Shown: positions 35,218-45,693 of the stretch, in pieces
Position numbering within the stretch: position 1 is the stretch's first letter
Layout of the letters: the number at the start of each line of letters is the position of its first letter
NCBI GenBank assembly: GCA_949710005.1
Contig: OX453284.1
Coordinates: 5,332,235 to 5,396,234 of the forward strand
Origin: Ricordea florida
Lineage: Eukaryota > Cnidaria > Anthozoa > Corallimorpharia > Ricordeidae
Reading direction: 5' to 3'
DNA: 64,000 bases
Program-made: the position numbers and the translations under genes
Notes under the pieces: model-generated
The model's database searches: none
Told to the model about the DNA's origin: nothing
The model's input: only the letters and a program-made list of their open reading frames with translations

Positions 35218-36288
35218 ATGAGCTCTACAAACAGTACAACGACTGTATCTCCAGCCCAGCTCAATGGAACCATCGCAAGCCGAATGCTCGCGCGTTCGGC
35301 TCAAGAAACCTTTGTTTTTGTGGGTATCTACACTCTGTTGGTATGTCTTGTAACGCTTGGAAACTCTTTAGTGATCGTGGCGTACAAAAGAAACCATAAG
35401 CTACGAACAATGACGAATCTTTTCTTCGTGAGCTTGGCAGTTTCGGACATCATCGTAGGCGGCATCTCAATCCCGATGTGGATACACATTTTGTTGTACG
35501 AATTGAACAATCGACCAATAACGAATTTGATGCGACAAATGTACACGTTCTTTGACATTTTTAGCGCGCTAACTTCAATAGCGCACCTCACGGCTATCAG
35601 CATCGAACGAAAGATCGCAATCTCCAGACCGCTGCGTCATCGTATCATTCCAAACAGCTATTACTACTCTGCAGTTGTCACAATATGGGCCTACGGCTTC
35701 ATGATTGCAACGCTTTTCGTCTCAGATTTGAAATCCCCGATATGGAAGGAATACCGAGGGCTGGTGACCACACTGGTTGGATTCATTCTTCCTCTGTTCA
35801 TTATGTTTTGCATGTATGCCAACATTTACAAGAATGTGAAAATGTTTAACGCTCGTCGGCGATTTTACTCCACCAGTTCGTTACACGGGAGAGTGAAACG
35901 TGAGCGAACAACGGTCAAAACTGTCTTGATTATAACAGGCCTGTTCTTGATGTCATGGCTGCCGTTCTTCACGCTTTCGGTTATGTATATTTTCTGTGAG
36001 CATTGCATTCCTTATGGTCCTGTGTTACTTCATTTGCTGGATTTTATGAAGATACTTCACTACAGTAACAGTGCTGTGAATCCTGTGGTGTATGCCTATC
36101 GCAGTGTGGAAATGAGGTTAACAGTGCTGCGGACGGTAGCTCCTTGTTTCACTCGCTCTGTCAGTTCCTCAGTTCGCACCCTGCAGGCTCAACCAGCTGT
36201 TAACGCGTCTGCATTTGTTGCATGCAACGGGCATCCATTCGCCTCTGTACCTCCCCCTGGGGCAGGTCCCCATGTATCAAGGTTGTAG
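35218..36288 (+). CDS. Rhodopsin-type (class A) GPCR 5, orphan amine/adenosine-like
   Basis: Single exon, 356 residues. TM1 is about 31-56 (LGNSLVIVAY), TM2 67-90 (SLAVSD), TM3 104-128, TM4 148-168, TM5 182-207, TM6 234-258 (MSWLPFF), TM7 270-294 with NPVVY at 288-292. The DRY box reads ERK (130-132), so the aromatic third residue is a lysine. Asp113 is at position 3.32. CEHC (260-263) lies in extracellular loop 3; there is no TM3 cysteine. N-glycosylation motifs NST and NGT are near the N-terminus. The sequence around the stop (tagtgagtaaaatg) is nearly the same as in GPCR 4, which points to a fairly recent duplication. Ligand unknown. Confidence 0.95.
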   Translation: MSSTNSTTTVSPAQLNGTIASRMLARSAQETFVFVGIYTLLVCLVTLGNSLVIVAYKRNHKLRTMTNLFFVSLAVSDIIVGGISIPMWIHILLYELNNRPITNLMRQMYTFFDIFSALTSIAHLTAISIERKIAISRPLRHRIIPNSYYYSAVVTIWAYGFMIATLFVSDLKSPIWKEYRGLVTTLVGFILPLFIMFCMYANIYKNVKMFNARRRFYSTSSLHGRVKRERTTVKTVLIITGLFLMSWLPFFTLSVMYIFCEHCIPYGPVLLHLLDFMKILHYSNSAVNPVVYAYRSVEMRLTVLRTVAPCFTRSVSSSVRTLQAQPAVNASAFVACNGHPFASVPPPGAGPHVSRL

Positions 36289-36828
36289 TGAGTAAAATGC
36301 TGATGGGTATAACGTCATGTGACTTGCATCGAACGATGCCGTGACAGCTTAATGAAGTGCCTCTTTCTGATGCAATCAGAATCAACGATTCAAGCATTTT
36401 CCTCGTCAGATAATCATAAAGTACCTAGTGCCAAAAAGACTTTCTAAATTAAATTCTGGTCTTAATGGAATGACCTATGGCTGCATATGTAATCCATTCA
36501 AACTTGCGGTTGAGAAGAGGAGCTTTCCGTGGAGTCATCATTGTTAGCGAATTAGGCGTACCTCTTCTCTCTCACCTTCCCGGGTTCATGTTTTGGTAAT
36601 TTTTCCCTGGCAGCTAGAAAGCCTGACACAGTATACCATGGCCAGGCAGAGAGAAGTTGAATTGAGTTTTGCAAATCGCTTTACTGCCAGGGAACAAGAT
36701 AATAATAACAATAACAAAACGTATTTGTACTTTCACTTGCACAAGTTCAACAATTTCATTTTTGAGGGCTCAAGAGAAAATCCCCCTAAAATTTTCTACC
36801 AGGTCTATTGTAGAATTCATTGTATTTT
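36289..36828. other. Spacer after GPCR 5
   Basis: Probable 3' UTR of GPCR 5 followed by AT-rich DNA running up to the large inverted repeat. No gene seen. Confidence 0.45.
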
Positions 36829-37186
36829 TATATGGCGCGCCTTTCCAGTCAATATTCAAATAACCTTAATATACAATACATCCATTACATTTCTGTGCCA
36901 TATTTTATATTTCCTTTCTGTATATTTTTTATTTTGCTTCATTATTTTTCATTTTGCTTCAATATTTTATATATCCCTTCCTATTAATTTATATATACGT
37001 GTTAAGCTCATCTCTTTTTTATTTTGTTCTCTTTATTTCATATGCGTTCTATATTTTTTATATTTATTCCATATATTTTTTTTTCGTTCCGAGTGGGATA
37101 TTTTATTTTCTTTCTAATTAGTATGCAACACGTGATCACATGACCGCGATGCACTTTTTCATACCGCCATTTTGGCTTTCGTTCAC

Positions 37187-37340
37187 ATGGAGGAAGATCT
37201 GTACAGTGCTTGCCGTGCGGCCGCGGATGCCTTAGAGATTTTAAGTAATTTGAGACTTGGTTTTACGAGAAATGTTATACCTCAATTCAACGGCAGTCTC
37301 TCTCAGTCAGCCGGACAACGGGGATCATCAGGTGAACAAG
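37187..37340 (+). CDS. Putative captured first exon in the left arm
   Basis: The ATG lies just downstream of a YY1-like ccgccattttgg and a CACGTG box, and opens 51 codons (MEEDLYSACRAAADALEILS onward) ending at a good donor (CAAG|gtaata). GC content is much higher than in the flanks, as for a real first exon. The matching copy in the right arm (minus, about 37910 down to 37720) has a stop created by the 32-bp duplication. No downstream exon was found, so this is probably a gene 5' end carried by the element, or its start of translation. Function unknown. Confidence 0.35.
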
Positions 37341-37765
37341 GTAATAAATTTCACAGTGTTTACAATCGAAGTTGGTAGTCTGATGAACTGTAAATGCTGG
37401 GAACACCTGCTCTGAAACATACAGTAGTTACCACCAAAACAGCTTTATCGTTTCTTATATGTTGAACTGATTCCTAAGGATGTCATGCACCTCAAATATT
37501 GTGTTCTACCATGTTCACCATCGTCATTCGAAGGATGACAGGAGACTTCCAAAATGTGCAGTTGTTGTGGTGTGAGCTGAACATCAACTGCTGGTACCAT
37601 ACGATACGATAATGCTGTTTGGTGGTAACTACTGTATGTTTCGGAGCAGGTGTACCACGCATTTACAGTTAATCATATACTACCAACTCGGCGATTGTAA
37701 ACACTGAAATTTATTACTTTGTTCACCTGATGATCCTCGTTGTCCGGCTGACTGAGAGAGACTGC

Positions 37766-37829
37766 CGTTGAATTTATCGTAACATTAATTAACATTTCGT
37801 TGAATTTATCGTAACATTAATTAACATTT
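37766..37829. repeat. 32-bp tandem duplication
   Basis: cgttgaatttatcgtaacat plus the following 12 bases occur twice back to back, only in the right arm of the inverted repeat. Confidence 0.9.
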
Positions 37830-38282
37830 CTCGTAAAACAAGGTCTCAAATTACTTAAAATCTCTGATGCATCCGCGGCCGCACGGCAAGCACTGTACAG
37901 ATCTTCCTCCATGTGAACGAAAGCCAAAATGGCGGTATGAAAAAGTGCATCGCGGTCATGTGATCACGTGTTGCATACTAATTAGAAAGAAAATAAAATA
38001 TCCCACTCGGAACGAAAAAAAAATATATGGAATAAATATAAAAAATATAGAACGCATATGAAATAAAGAGAACAAAAAGAGAACAAAAAGAGAAAAAGAG
38101 ATGAGCTTAACACGTGTATATAAATTAATAGGAAGGGATATATAAAATATAGAAGCAAAATGAAAAATAATAAAGCAAAATAAAAAATATGCAGAAGGAA
38201 TAAATAAAATATGGCACAGAAATGTAATGGATGTATTGTATATTAACGTTGTTTGAATATTGACTGGAAAGGCGCGCCATAT

Positions 38283-40471
38283 TTTTAGGGATTTTATCGC
38301 TAAAAATTACCTTCCCCAAAACCTGCCAACTCTTTAATAATAACACAGCCTGCAAGAAAACTTGCGTCATCCCATGAAATATTGAGAAAAAAATTAAAGC
38401 AATTAGTGCGAGCCAAAGCTAATAAATATTAAACTATTGCTGGCTAAACGAGGTTAAATGTAGATACAGGAAGAAAAGACTTGTGAAAAAACAAACAGTG
38501 TGCAATTATTAGAGAACGAAATGTAAATCGAAGTGTCCATTAGTTGGATATTAATCGTTAGAAAAATTTCTTGTCTACACTTGCTTCCTTTGCTTCAAAG
38601 GGAAAGGTATACTATTGTTGTGAATAAGACGGTTTTGGATCACATAAAATCAAATATTTTGCTTTAACAGCAAACCTTGTATAATAGTGAAATACAGATA
38701 TTACAAGAGAGAATAAATTACATGTATCGCGCAAATTGTCTTCGTAAAAGTTCATCATTCTATTTGAAGCTTATCTACAGTATCCGAGTGGAGATCATTA
38801 CATTTTTGACAAATATAATTTACAGTTGAACATACCGTGGGTCGCATTATTAGGTTTTGTCGATTTTGGTTTGTCAGCTCAATTGACACAACCGCCCTCA
38901 GTCCACCCACGGCACAAATGACGTCATCCGGGGTCTTTCGCGCCAATACAGCTTTTGATGTCAATTAGTTGAAACACGATTGCGATTTCCGATCATGATT
39001 AATTGCTAATTTTTCGTTCAAATTTGAATCTGCCATTTAGTTTCTTGAATGGCAGCGACACCGCTCTTTTTAAACTGCGAACACATAATGAACATTAGTT
39101 GTGACTCAAAATCGACGAAATCGTTTGTAAAATACGATAATTCACAAAACGTTGGGAGAAAAATAAAGCTTCTCTTTTTCTTTGACCTTATATGAGGAGC
39201 AATTAAAAAATGTTAACCTCAAACTGTAAAAAATTAATTAAGAAGTTATTATGTGACGAGTTAGAGTCCTTGATTATGCGTCCTTTGTTCGTTATGCCTC
39301 TAATGATGTAAACTAAATTTTGGATATAATTAAAATTTTTGGCTTTCAGTCAGTTCTTCGCACTTCGCTCCTGTCCTCTGAAAGCTGTTGTCTCCTTCTT
39401 CGTTAAGCAGTTCTAATTAACAAGGCTTAACAAGATTTCTATTATGCAGAGAAGCATGTGCGCGCACGGATTTTTGAGACGTACAAGAATCGCACTTATT
39501 ACGGATGAAAACCACAAATTCTTTTCTTCAACAATATTTCTTTCAAATTCAGTCCGACAAAGCAATCCCAGAAATCGTAGCTGCAAAAGCTAGTGCTTAG
39601 TTTCCTTAAGGCTTCTGAAGTGGCAAAGTACCGGCAAATGTTCCTTTTCGCCTTGAAGTTTGTTCTGTTACTGGTACCTGTGATATAGTGCTTTTCAAAC
39701 GCGTATAAAAAAGCTTCAAAGACCACTTCGATGAACGCTACTCTCTACGCTGTAAAGTGTGTGTAAAAGGAAGACAGAAAATCTCGTATGTAGGTAAATT
39801 GTTCATTTAACACTGATTTCTCCCTCAGCCGTGATTTACAAAAGCAATATCCTTTTTATTCATTGTTATACCACCATTAAACTCGTCTACATGAACCGTA
39901 AATTTAGTAGATGTAATTCTGGTTAATCCTTCACCGTCGTTGCTTAAGTAAAACTAAACCAATTGCGGATGGTAACAATTTTTAAAAGCAATTGCGGCAG
40001 TAGCAATCAGTGAAGTTACAAGTGATCTTTGGTGTGAAACGAGTGCTATCCCAGAAGACCACTGTTTCGTAAGTTTATTTGTGATGTTTAGGATTATTTA
40101 CGGTCATACCGGTTTAGAAATTCCGCCAGACCTCTGTGAATTGTTTTTGGAAAACCTTACAGAGTAACGCTATTAATGAGGCTGAATTGAGATCTTAACT
40201 CGTTGACTGATTGTGCAACTTTAATCAGTAAAACGCCGTATTTATCACAATATGTGTAGTACGTATTGACGGTAGGCTCTAGCTTCAATTTTAACTCTTC
40301 AGTTTTACTTCGCTGCGACGACGTCAGTGTGTCTACTTGTTGTAAATTCGTTGAGATGAATTTAGTGTCAAGTAATGCTTTTAAAGTAAAAAACCTTTCT
40401 TTCAATCTTACAGGGTAAAATGTAATAACGTTGTCGTTCCCAAACACCTTCAGTCGACTTGAAGAGCTTGG
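38283..40471. other. Intergenic upstream of NXPE copy 2
   Basis: About 2.2 kb with no supported gene. A 111-codon minus ORF at 40157-40492 overlaps the NXPE start by 21 bp; it has ordinary composition but no recognisable domain. The NXPE copy 2 promoter should lie here. Confidence 0.5.
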
Positions 40472-43400
40472 ATGTATACTCACACCAGTCAAACTCTTAA
40501 TCCTTGTGATCTTCTGTCAGCTTGGACCAATAAGATATTTAATCGGAAGACAACTGCAGTCGTAGTTATATGTGCTATATTATCTCTATACTGGGTCTAT
40601 TATCACCAGTGGCTTTTATCGAAACTCTACACGGGTTACACGCAAGTCACGCTATCAAACGCGCGCAAACAGGAGCGTTACGATGACTTTCTGAAAACAT
40701 GGTGTCGAGTAAAGCGTGCGCGTGTAGATTGGGAATCAATTATACTACCCTGCGCTGACAACATGGAATGGGGTAAAAACAAGAAATACTGGTCAGTACA
40801 AAACAGGACCAATGCAATGAAGTCCTATTTGACATTGTGGGATATCAGACCGGTTGGGCAGTTCAGTAGATTTGGCATCCAGTCTGTTACAAACGATAAC
40901 AAACAGAAGTCAATCGGTGGAGACTCCTGGCGGGTCCATATCCGAGGTCCGTCGTCCTTATCACCCACTGTTATTGATCATAACAACGGTACATATGAGA
41001 TATTATTTCTTGTGCTTGAACCTGGGAAATACGACGTTGAAGTTGTTCTTGAACATTCTCTCTGTGATGGATACAAAGACCCACCAAAAGACTGGTTTAT
41101 CAATGGTGAGGGGACAAGCTTTATATCTGTGTCATGTGCTCTTGTTACTGCTTCATTACACAATGTCCCACGATCACAAAGCAACCAAAAAATACTGTTT
41201 GTTTTACTATACAGTTTGGTTCTAACTTTTTCATCTGTGGATCAAACCATGCAGTGTGACCATTCTTTGTAAAGCTACTGAACAGTACTGTACTGTGGTA
41301 CTGTTTGTTTTACTATACAGTGTGGTTCTAACTTTTTCATCTGTGGATCAAACCATGCAGTGTGACCATTCTTTGTAAAGCTACTGAACAGTACTGTACC
41401 TTGGTACTGTTTGTTTTACTATACAGTGTGGTTCTAACTTTTTCATCTTTGGATCAAACCATGCAGTGTGACCATTCCTTGTAAAGCTACTGAACAGTAC
41501 AGTAACTGTACTGTGGTACTGTTTGTTTCTGATCTAACGTTACGCCCTCAGTCAGTCGCTTTTGAAGACTAACTTGAACTTTTAGTAATGATTTTGAATT
41601 CTTAGATCTAATGCTAATCGCTGTTGTGTTATTCACGTGTGAAGGGAACGCCCAAGGAAGATACCAGCATCCGCGTTCTCTGCCAAGTTACGACAGACCA
41701 TTTCTTGCCAGTCCGCTATGGGGTGGGGCACCGTTTATCATTCTCATACCACCCTCCTTCGATCTTCTTTTCCACAGTAAGTAAACAGATCTTTCGGGAG
41801 CCGTAATTACACGGGATATTTTCAATAATAACAATAATAATAATAATAATAATAATAAATCGTTTATTTGCCACATTGCAGAACTAACTGAATTAAAGGG
41901 CTAAAAATTACAAAAAATTCAGTTATAATAAATGTATGAACAAGAATATATCATTATCTATATATATCTATATATATCTATGCATACTTAACTATTTACA
42001 TATCTACTATTAAAAGCGATAAATGAGCTAGAACGCTGGGTCCGGCATCCGCTCTTATCGGCGTACATTATGGTTCTAGTTTTACTGCCGGACCGCAGAT
42101 CATAGTTATGTTCACAATTTGCAGATTTTGGTAAAAGAAAATTGATGGGGTGATCGCTGAGAGACATCTTCTGAACATATTTACAACATAGTTGGAATCT
42201 TCTTTCTTTAAGACTGCATATGTTAGTACGCTTTCGGAAAAGCGTTAAAACACTTTTGGATCAAACAGATTTGAAGAACAGTCCAACTGTTGGACAACGG
42301 CGTTGTTCAGAATTTCCTTTCCTAAAAATTTTGCCTGTGACGATATTTGATTAAGGTGGCTTATTCTATAGAAGACTGCTCAGACAGTACCAAAGTTCAT
42401 CAAATCAGTAACCAATGAGGTAACAACTCTGACATTTAATATGTTGTAGTTCAATTTTCTCCTTGGTCCAAATTTTATTTTCCTTTGTTTTCTGGTATGG
42501 TAATGTATGATAATGAGTTTGAAACAAAGGAAAATAAAATTGGAACCAAGGAAAAAATTGAACTACAACAATACCCAGTATGAGTTGAAAATGGATTGTA
42601 AAGAAAAATAAAACGAATGGACAAACTGTATACAATTTACCAAACACAAGCTTTACTTTGTTTCTCTTTTGTAAGGAGAACTGACTTTATACGAAGTGTC
42701 AGAATCCATGGTTTATTTGAATCGGGTTTTTAGTTCAAATTCACTCTGACATATTTCCTATTTACGTAGTGCACTGGAATATACGTTTCTACCGCACCTA
42801 GTGTTCTACCTGGAGTTCGGCTGTAATTAACATTAGTATAAATACTCAGGTGATTATACAAAATCGCGCGCTCTGATTGGTTCGCTATCTCGGATTATCA
42901 GCCGATAATCACCTAGACAAACAAAATGGCTGCCAGTCGTTCGCGGGCTTTTGATGAAGTAAAATTTTTTCGTGTTGTACAATGCTTTTTCTTTTCTTTT
43001 TTTTGAAATAATCACCTATGTATTTATACTAAAACAATTATTCGCCTCAGGCTCAGTGATTATCGGTGAATATTCACCTCGACTTCGTCTCGGTGAATAT
43101 TCACCGATAATCACTGAGCCTGAGGCGAATAATTGTTAAATATTAAAGTTTGAAGTGAAGTTTAATAAACTCGCATTTCGTACTTTATCATACTGATAAA
43201 GCACGAAATGCGAGTTTATTGAACGGCTTCAAATAAATTCAGTTTATGTAGCTCTATTCATTATCACTAAACTTTGGATTTTGATGTATTTTGACCAACG
43301 CAAATCTTAGCCGTGTCTATATCAGATATAAAGACACTAATAAAACATTAATTTCCTTTGTAGTTTCTTTCAGCATTATTAATGCGTTTTTTGAAATTAT

Positions 43401-45491
43401 TAAAAATTATAGCTCTCTCGCTGGTTGGCTGCTCATTGAGCAACTCTCACGTTTCTCTTGCGCTTTTCAAACTTACTGAATTAATTTATACCTCAATATA
43501 TGAACGTTTATCATTCTGAACCAGTTCTTCAACACCTGACTGTTGCCGCTGAAAACTTCATCAGAGGGAAAGTGATAACCGAAGATGGGGTTTGAGTGAC
43601 TAAGCCTTCGTTGCCTTGAGATTTCGTTTGTTGTATACGCCCCGCCTCTCGAAGCTGGTAGCCTTCAACTTCAATCCACCGGCATAACTTGAATTAAGGA
43701 CTGCTTTATACTCAAATAGGCAGCTAGTTTAAACCATTCTTCACCTTATTCTGTTCTTTGAATCGCACCTCTTTATAGAGGCAGTAGACGAGTATGGCTC
43801 GTTAGATACTTACTGTGGCATCAACTGTACCCACATTCAGGATGGGTTTGGACGGTGGGTGGGTGATACATGGAGACCATACAATCAAGGTGAGTAAATA
43901 TACCCTTTGCATAAATGAGTCACGCCTAAGGCGTTTCATAAAACAGAACAGTTCCACAGGGTGAAAATGTAATAAGGGTAAGTTGAAGCCACACATATGC
44001 GCACTGAGGCGACAGTGGTAGAAGGGATAAAACCCTGTTGCTACCAAAAAAAAGGGATGAAAAAATTGAGCTCAAAAGCCAGCAGCCATGGAGAGCTGTT
44101 TCGGCCTTGTTAGGCCTCATCAGCATGGCACAGCTAGCAGATCTGCTAGCTGTGCCATGCTGATGAGGCCTAACCGATCTATATTCCAGCAAAACGCATA
44201 TTTATTGTTTCTCTGGTGCCTACCTTTCTGCAGAAATTGAGGTTCAAGAGACAAAGCAAAAAGGAACTTTACGAACAGTACTATGGGTATACGGCGACTC
44301 TGTGGGGGACCTGTTCTTCAAGTCAATCGTGAAACAACCTCTTTGTACAAAGATTTTCAAGCTCTGCAACAACACATACAACTGGGTTTACGAAATACCC
44401 GACAGAAACTTAACAAGAGCCAAAATAGAAAATGACAATCTGGATTTTAGAATGGAGAGAGTTTTAACTGAGATCTTGCATGTGGCAACAAAGCCGTTTA
44501 TGGATGAGAACAGTGTGATTCTTCTAAACTTAGGCCTTCATTACGTGCATACAATAAACTTTACTACCTACATGAGGTTAGTAGATAAAACGATTAAGTT
44601 ATTAATAGAGGAATTTAAGACTGAACAAACAAGATGGAAGTTTAAAGGGAAATTTATATGGAAGACAACTACTGCAATCAATATGGAGAAGTACGGTGAT
44701 CCAAGGACGAGTGCTCGACACTCGACAAACATACGATTTTTAACCCATCAGGTAAGACAAAATAGAGAATTTTAGACTGTAGATCAAAGAATTGACAAAG
44801 TTAGAACCACACTGTGTATGAAAACGAACAGTACAACAGTACAGTACTGTTCAGTAGCTTTCCAAAAAATGGTCACACTCAGAATGGTTTGATCCGCACA
44901 CTGTAGAGTAAAACAAACAGTACCACAGTACAGAGCTATTCAGTACAAAGTTACAAAGAATGGTCACACTGCATTCGTTTCGGATCCAAAGATGAAAACG
45001 TTAGAACCACGCTGTGTAGTAACACAAATAGTACCGCTGTACAATACTGTTCAGTAGCTTTACAAAGAATGGTCACACTGCATGGTTTGATCTACAGATG
45101 AAAAGGTTAGAACCACACTGTATAGTAAAACAAACAGTACCACTGTACAGTACTGTTCAGTAGCTGTTTAAAGTACGATCACTATAGACATATACGGTTC
45201 TATCTATGGATACTGACTATTTTCCCCTTGGAGCACTGACGTTCGGTAAGTAAAACAGTGAGTTACTGGACTAATGCTTAGTTTATTTTTCAGCGAGTTC
45301 TACTGTTCAATGCCTACGCCATTTATGCCATGTGTGAAGCGGGTGTGGAAATACTGGACGTATATCCAATCAGTGACTCGTACCCTGAGGGAACAGGCTT
45401 ACCCAACAAACCTTACGATGCTGTGCATTACAAGCCGCACGTGTTTCAGCCAGTAATCAATTCACTGCAGACATATCTTGGTAATAAATAG
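40472..45491 (+). CDS. NXPE: NXPE family member (neurexophilin/PC-esterase-like), copy 2
   Basis: Five exons: 40472-41105, 41645-41776, 43779-43889, 44234-44751 and 45294-45491. The first three introns are phase 1 at the same places as in copy 1; the fourth is phase 0 and absent from copy 1. The joined frame is 530 residues, exactly as in copy 1. A signal anchor lies at about 28-47. Shared landmarks are YLTLWDIRPVGQFSRFGIQS, GGDSWRVHIRGPS, VIDHNNGTYEILFL, PLWGGAPFIILIPP and DGFGRWVGDTW. The PC-esterase domain carries WVYGDSV (Ser315) and DAVH (Asp507, His510), so the catalytic residues are present. It is probably a type II secretory-pathway protein; the substrate is unknown. Introns 1 and 4 contain satellite arrays in opposite orientations. 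Confidence 0.93.
41195..41530 (+). repeat. 106-bp satellite, array 3 (NXPE intron 1)
   Basis: ttctaactttttcatct recurs at 41220, 41326 and 41432, a period of exactly 106 bp, with catgcagtgtgaccattc in each unit. About three units, in the same orientation as arrays 1 and 2. Confidence 0.92.
41823..41861. repeat. AAT microsatellite
   Basis: A run of aat/aac trinucleotides in intron 2 of NXPE copy 2, followed near 41957 by short tatcta repeats. Confidence 0.85.
42442..42570. mobile_element. MITE family D, copy 1
   Basis: Termini tgttgtagttcaatttt and aaaattgaactacaaca are inverted, and the arms pair almost completely (attttattttcctttgtttt against caaaggaaaataaaat) around a short loop. A second copy in the same orientation is at 50693-50823. 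It lies in intron 2 of NXPE copy 2. Confidence 0.85.
42835..43141. mobile_element. MITE family E, copy 1 (about 305 bp)
   Basis: It contains caggtgattatacaaaat at one end and a terminal hairpin (cggtgaatattcacc with inverted copies of gattatcggtgaatattcac) at the other, ending gcctgaggcgaataattgtt. An inverted second copy lies at 52444-52746. It also carries caaaatggctgcc, a YY1-like motif. Confidence 0.85.
43152..43230. mobile_element. Short hairpin
   Basis: aataaactcgcatttcgt (43164) pairs with acgaaatgcgagtttatt (43203) with a loop of about 20 bp. It directly follows the family E copy, in intron 2 of NXPE copy 2. Confidence 0.85.
44110..44173. repeat. 64-bp perfect palindrome
   Basis: The 64 bases are exactly self-complementary with no spacer, centred on cagatctg; the ends read ttaggcctcatcagc and gctgatgaggcctaa. 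It sits in intron 3 of NXPE copy 2, 60 bp before exon 4. The flanking phrase ttcggccttg extends the left side only. Confidence 0.95.
44795..45175 (-). repeat. 106-bp satellite, array 4 (NXPE intron 4)
   Basis: Three to four units in the reverse orientation to the other arrays (gttagaaccacactgt and aatggtcacactgcat recurring about every 100-107 bp). The array makes up about 70% of the 542-bp intron 4. Confidence 0.9.
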
Positions 45492-45687
45492 TAAGTCGAA
45501 AGAATGCATAAAGGAACGGTCTTGAAGCAGCTGAATACAAACTCCTTCAATTCGCACTGAAAACTCGATATAAAACCCACTCTGGAGGAATGTTTTCTCG
45601 TTAGAAAATGAACGGTCCATTAAATTGGTGAACAATCCATTTTGTTGACTCTTTTACTGGTAAGAAAGAATAAGCAAAGATTTCAAT

Positions 45688-45693
45688 AATAAA
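45688..45693 (+). promoter_or_regulatory. Candidate polyadenylation signal of NXPE copy 2
   Basis: AATAAA about 197 bp downstream of the stop at 45491, on the coding strand. No experimental support. Confidence 0.4.

Larger units (their letters stand above)
36829..38282. mobile_element. 1.45-kb inverted repeat (foldback element) with captured promoter and exon
   Basis: The two arms (about 36829-37462 and 37600-38282) are near-identical inverted copies around a spacer of about 140 bp. The outer ends share tatggcgcgcctttccagtc and its inverse. Outer arm parts are very AT-rich; inner parts contain a GC-rich block with cacgtgatcacatgac, ccgccattttgg, an ATG and gcggccgc. The right arm carries a 32-bp tandem duplication (37766-37829). 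No transposase was seen. Confidence 0.85.

Noticed and set aside
36593..37117. 174-codon ORF rich in Phe, Ile and Tyr
   Set aside because: It runs through the extremely AT-rich arm of the inverted repeat; composition is that of translated T-rich DNA.
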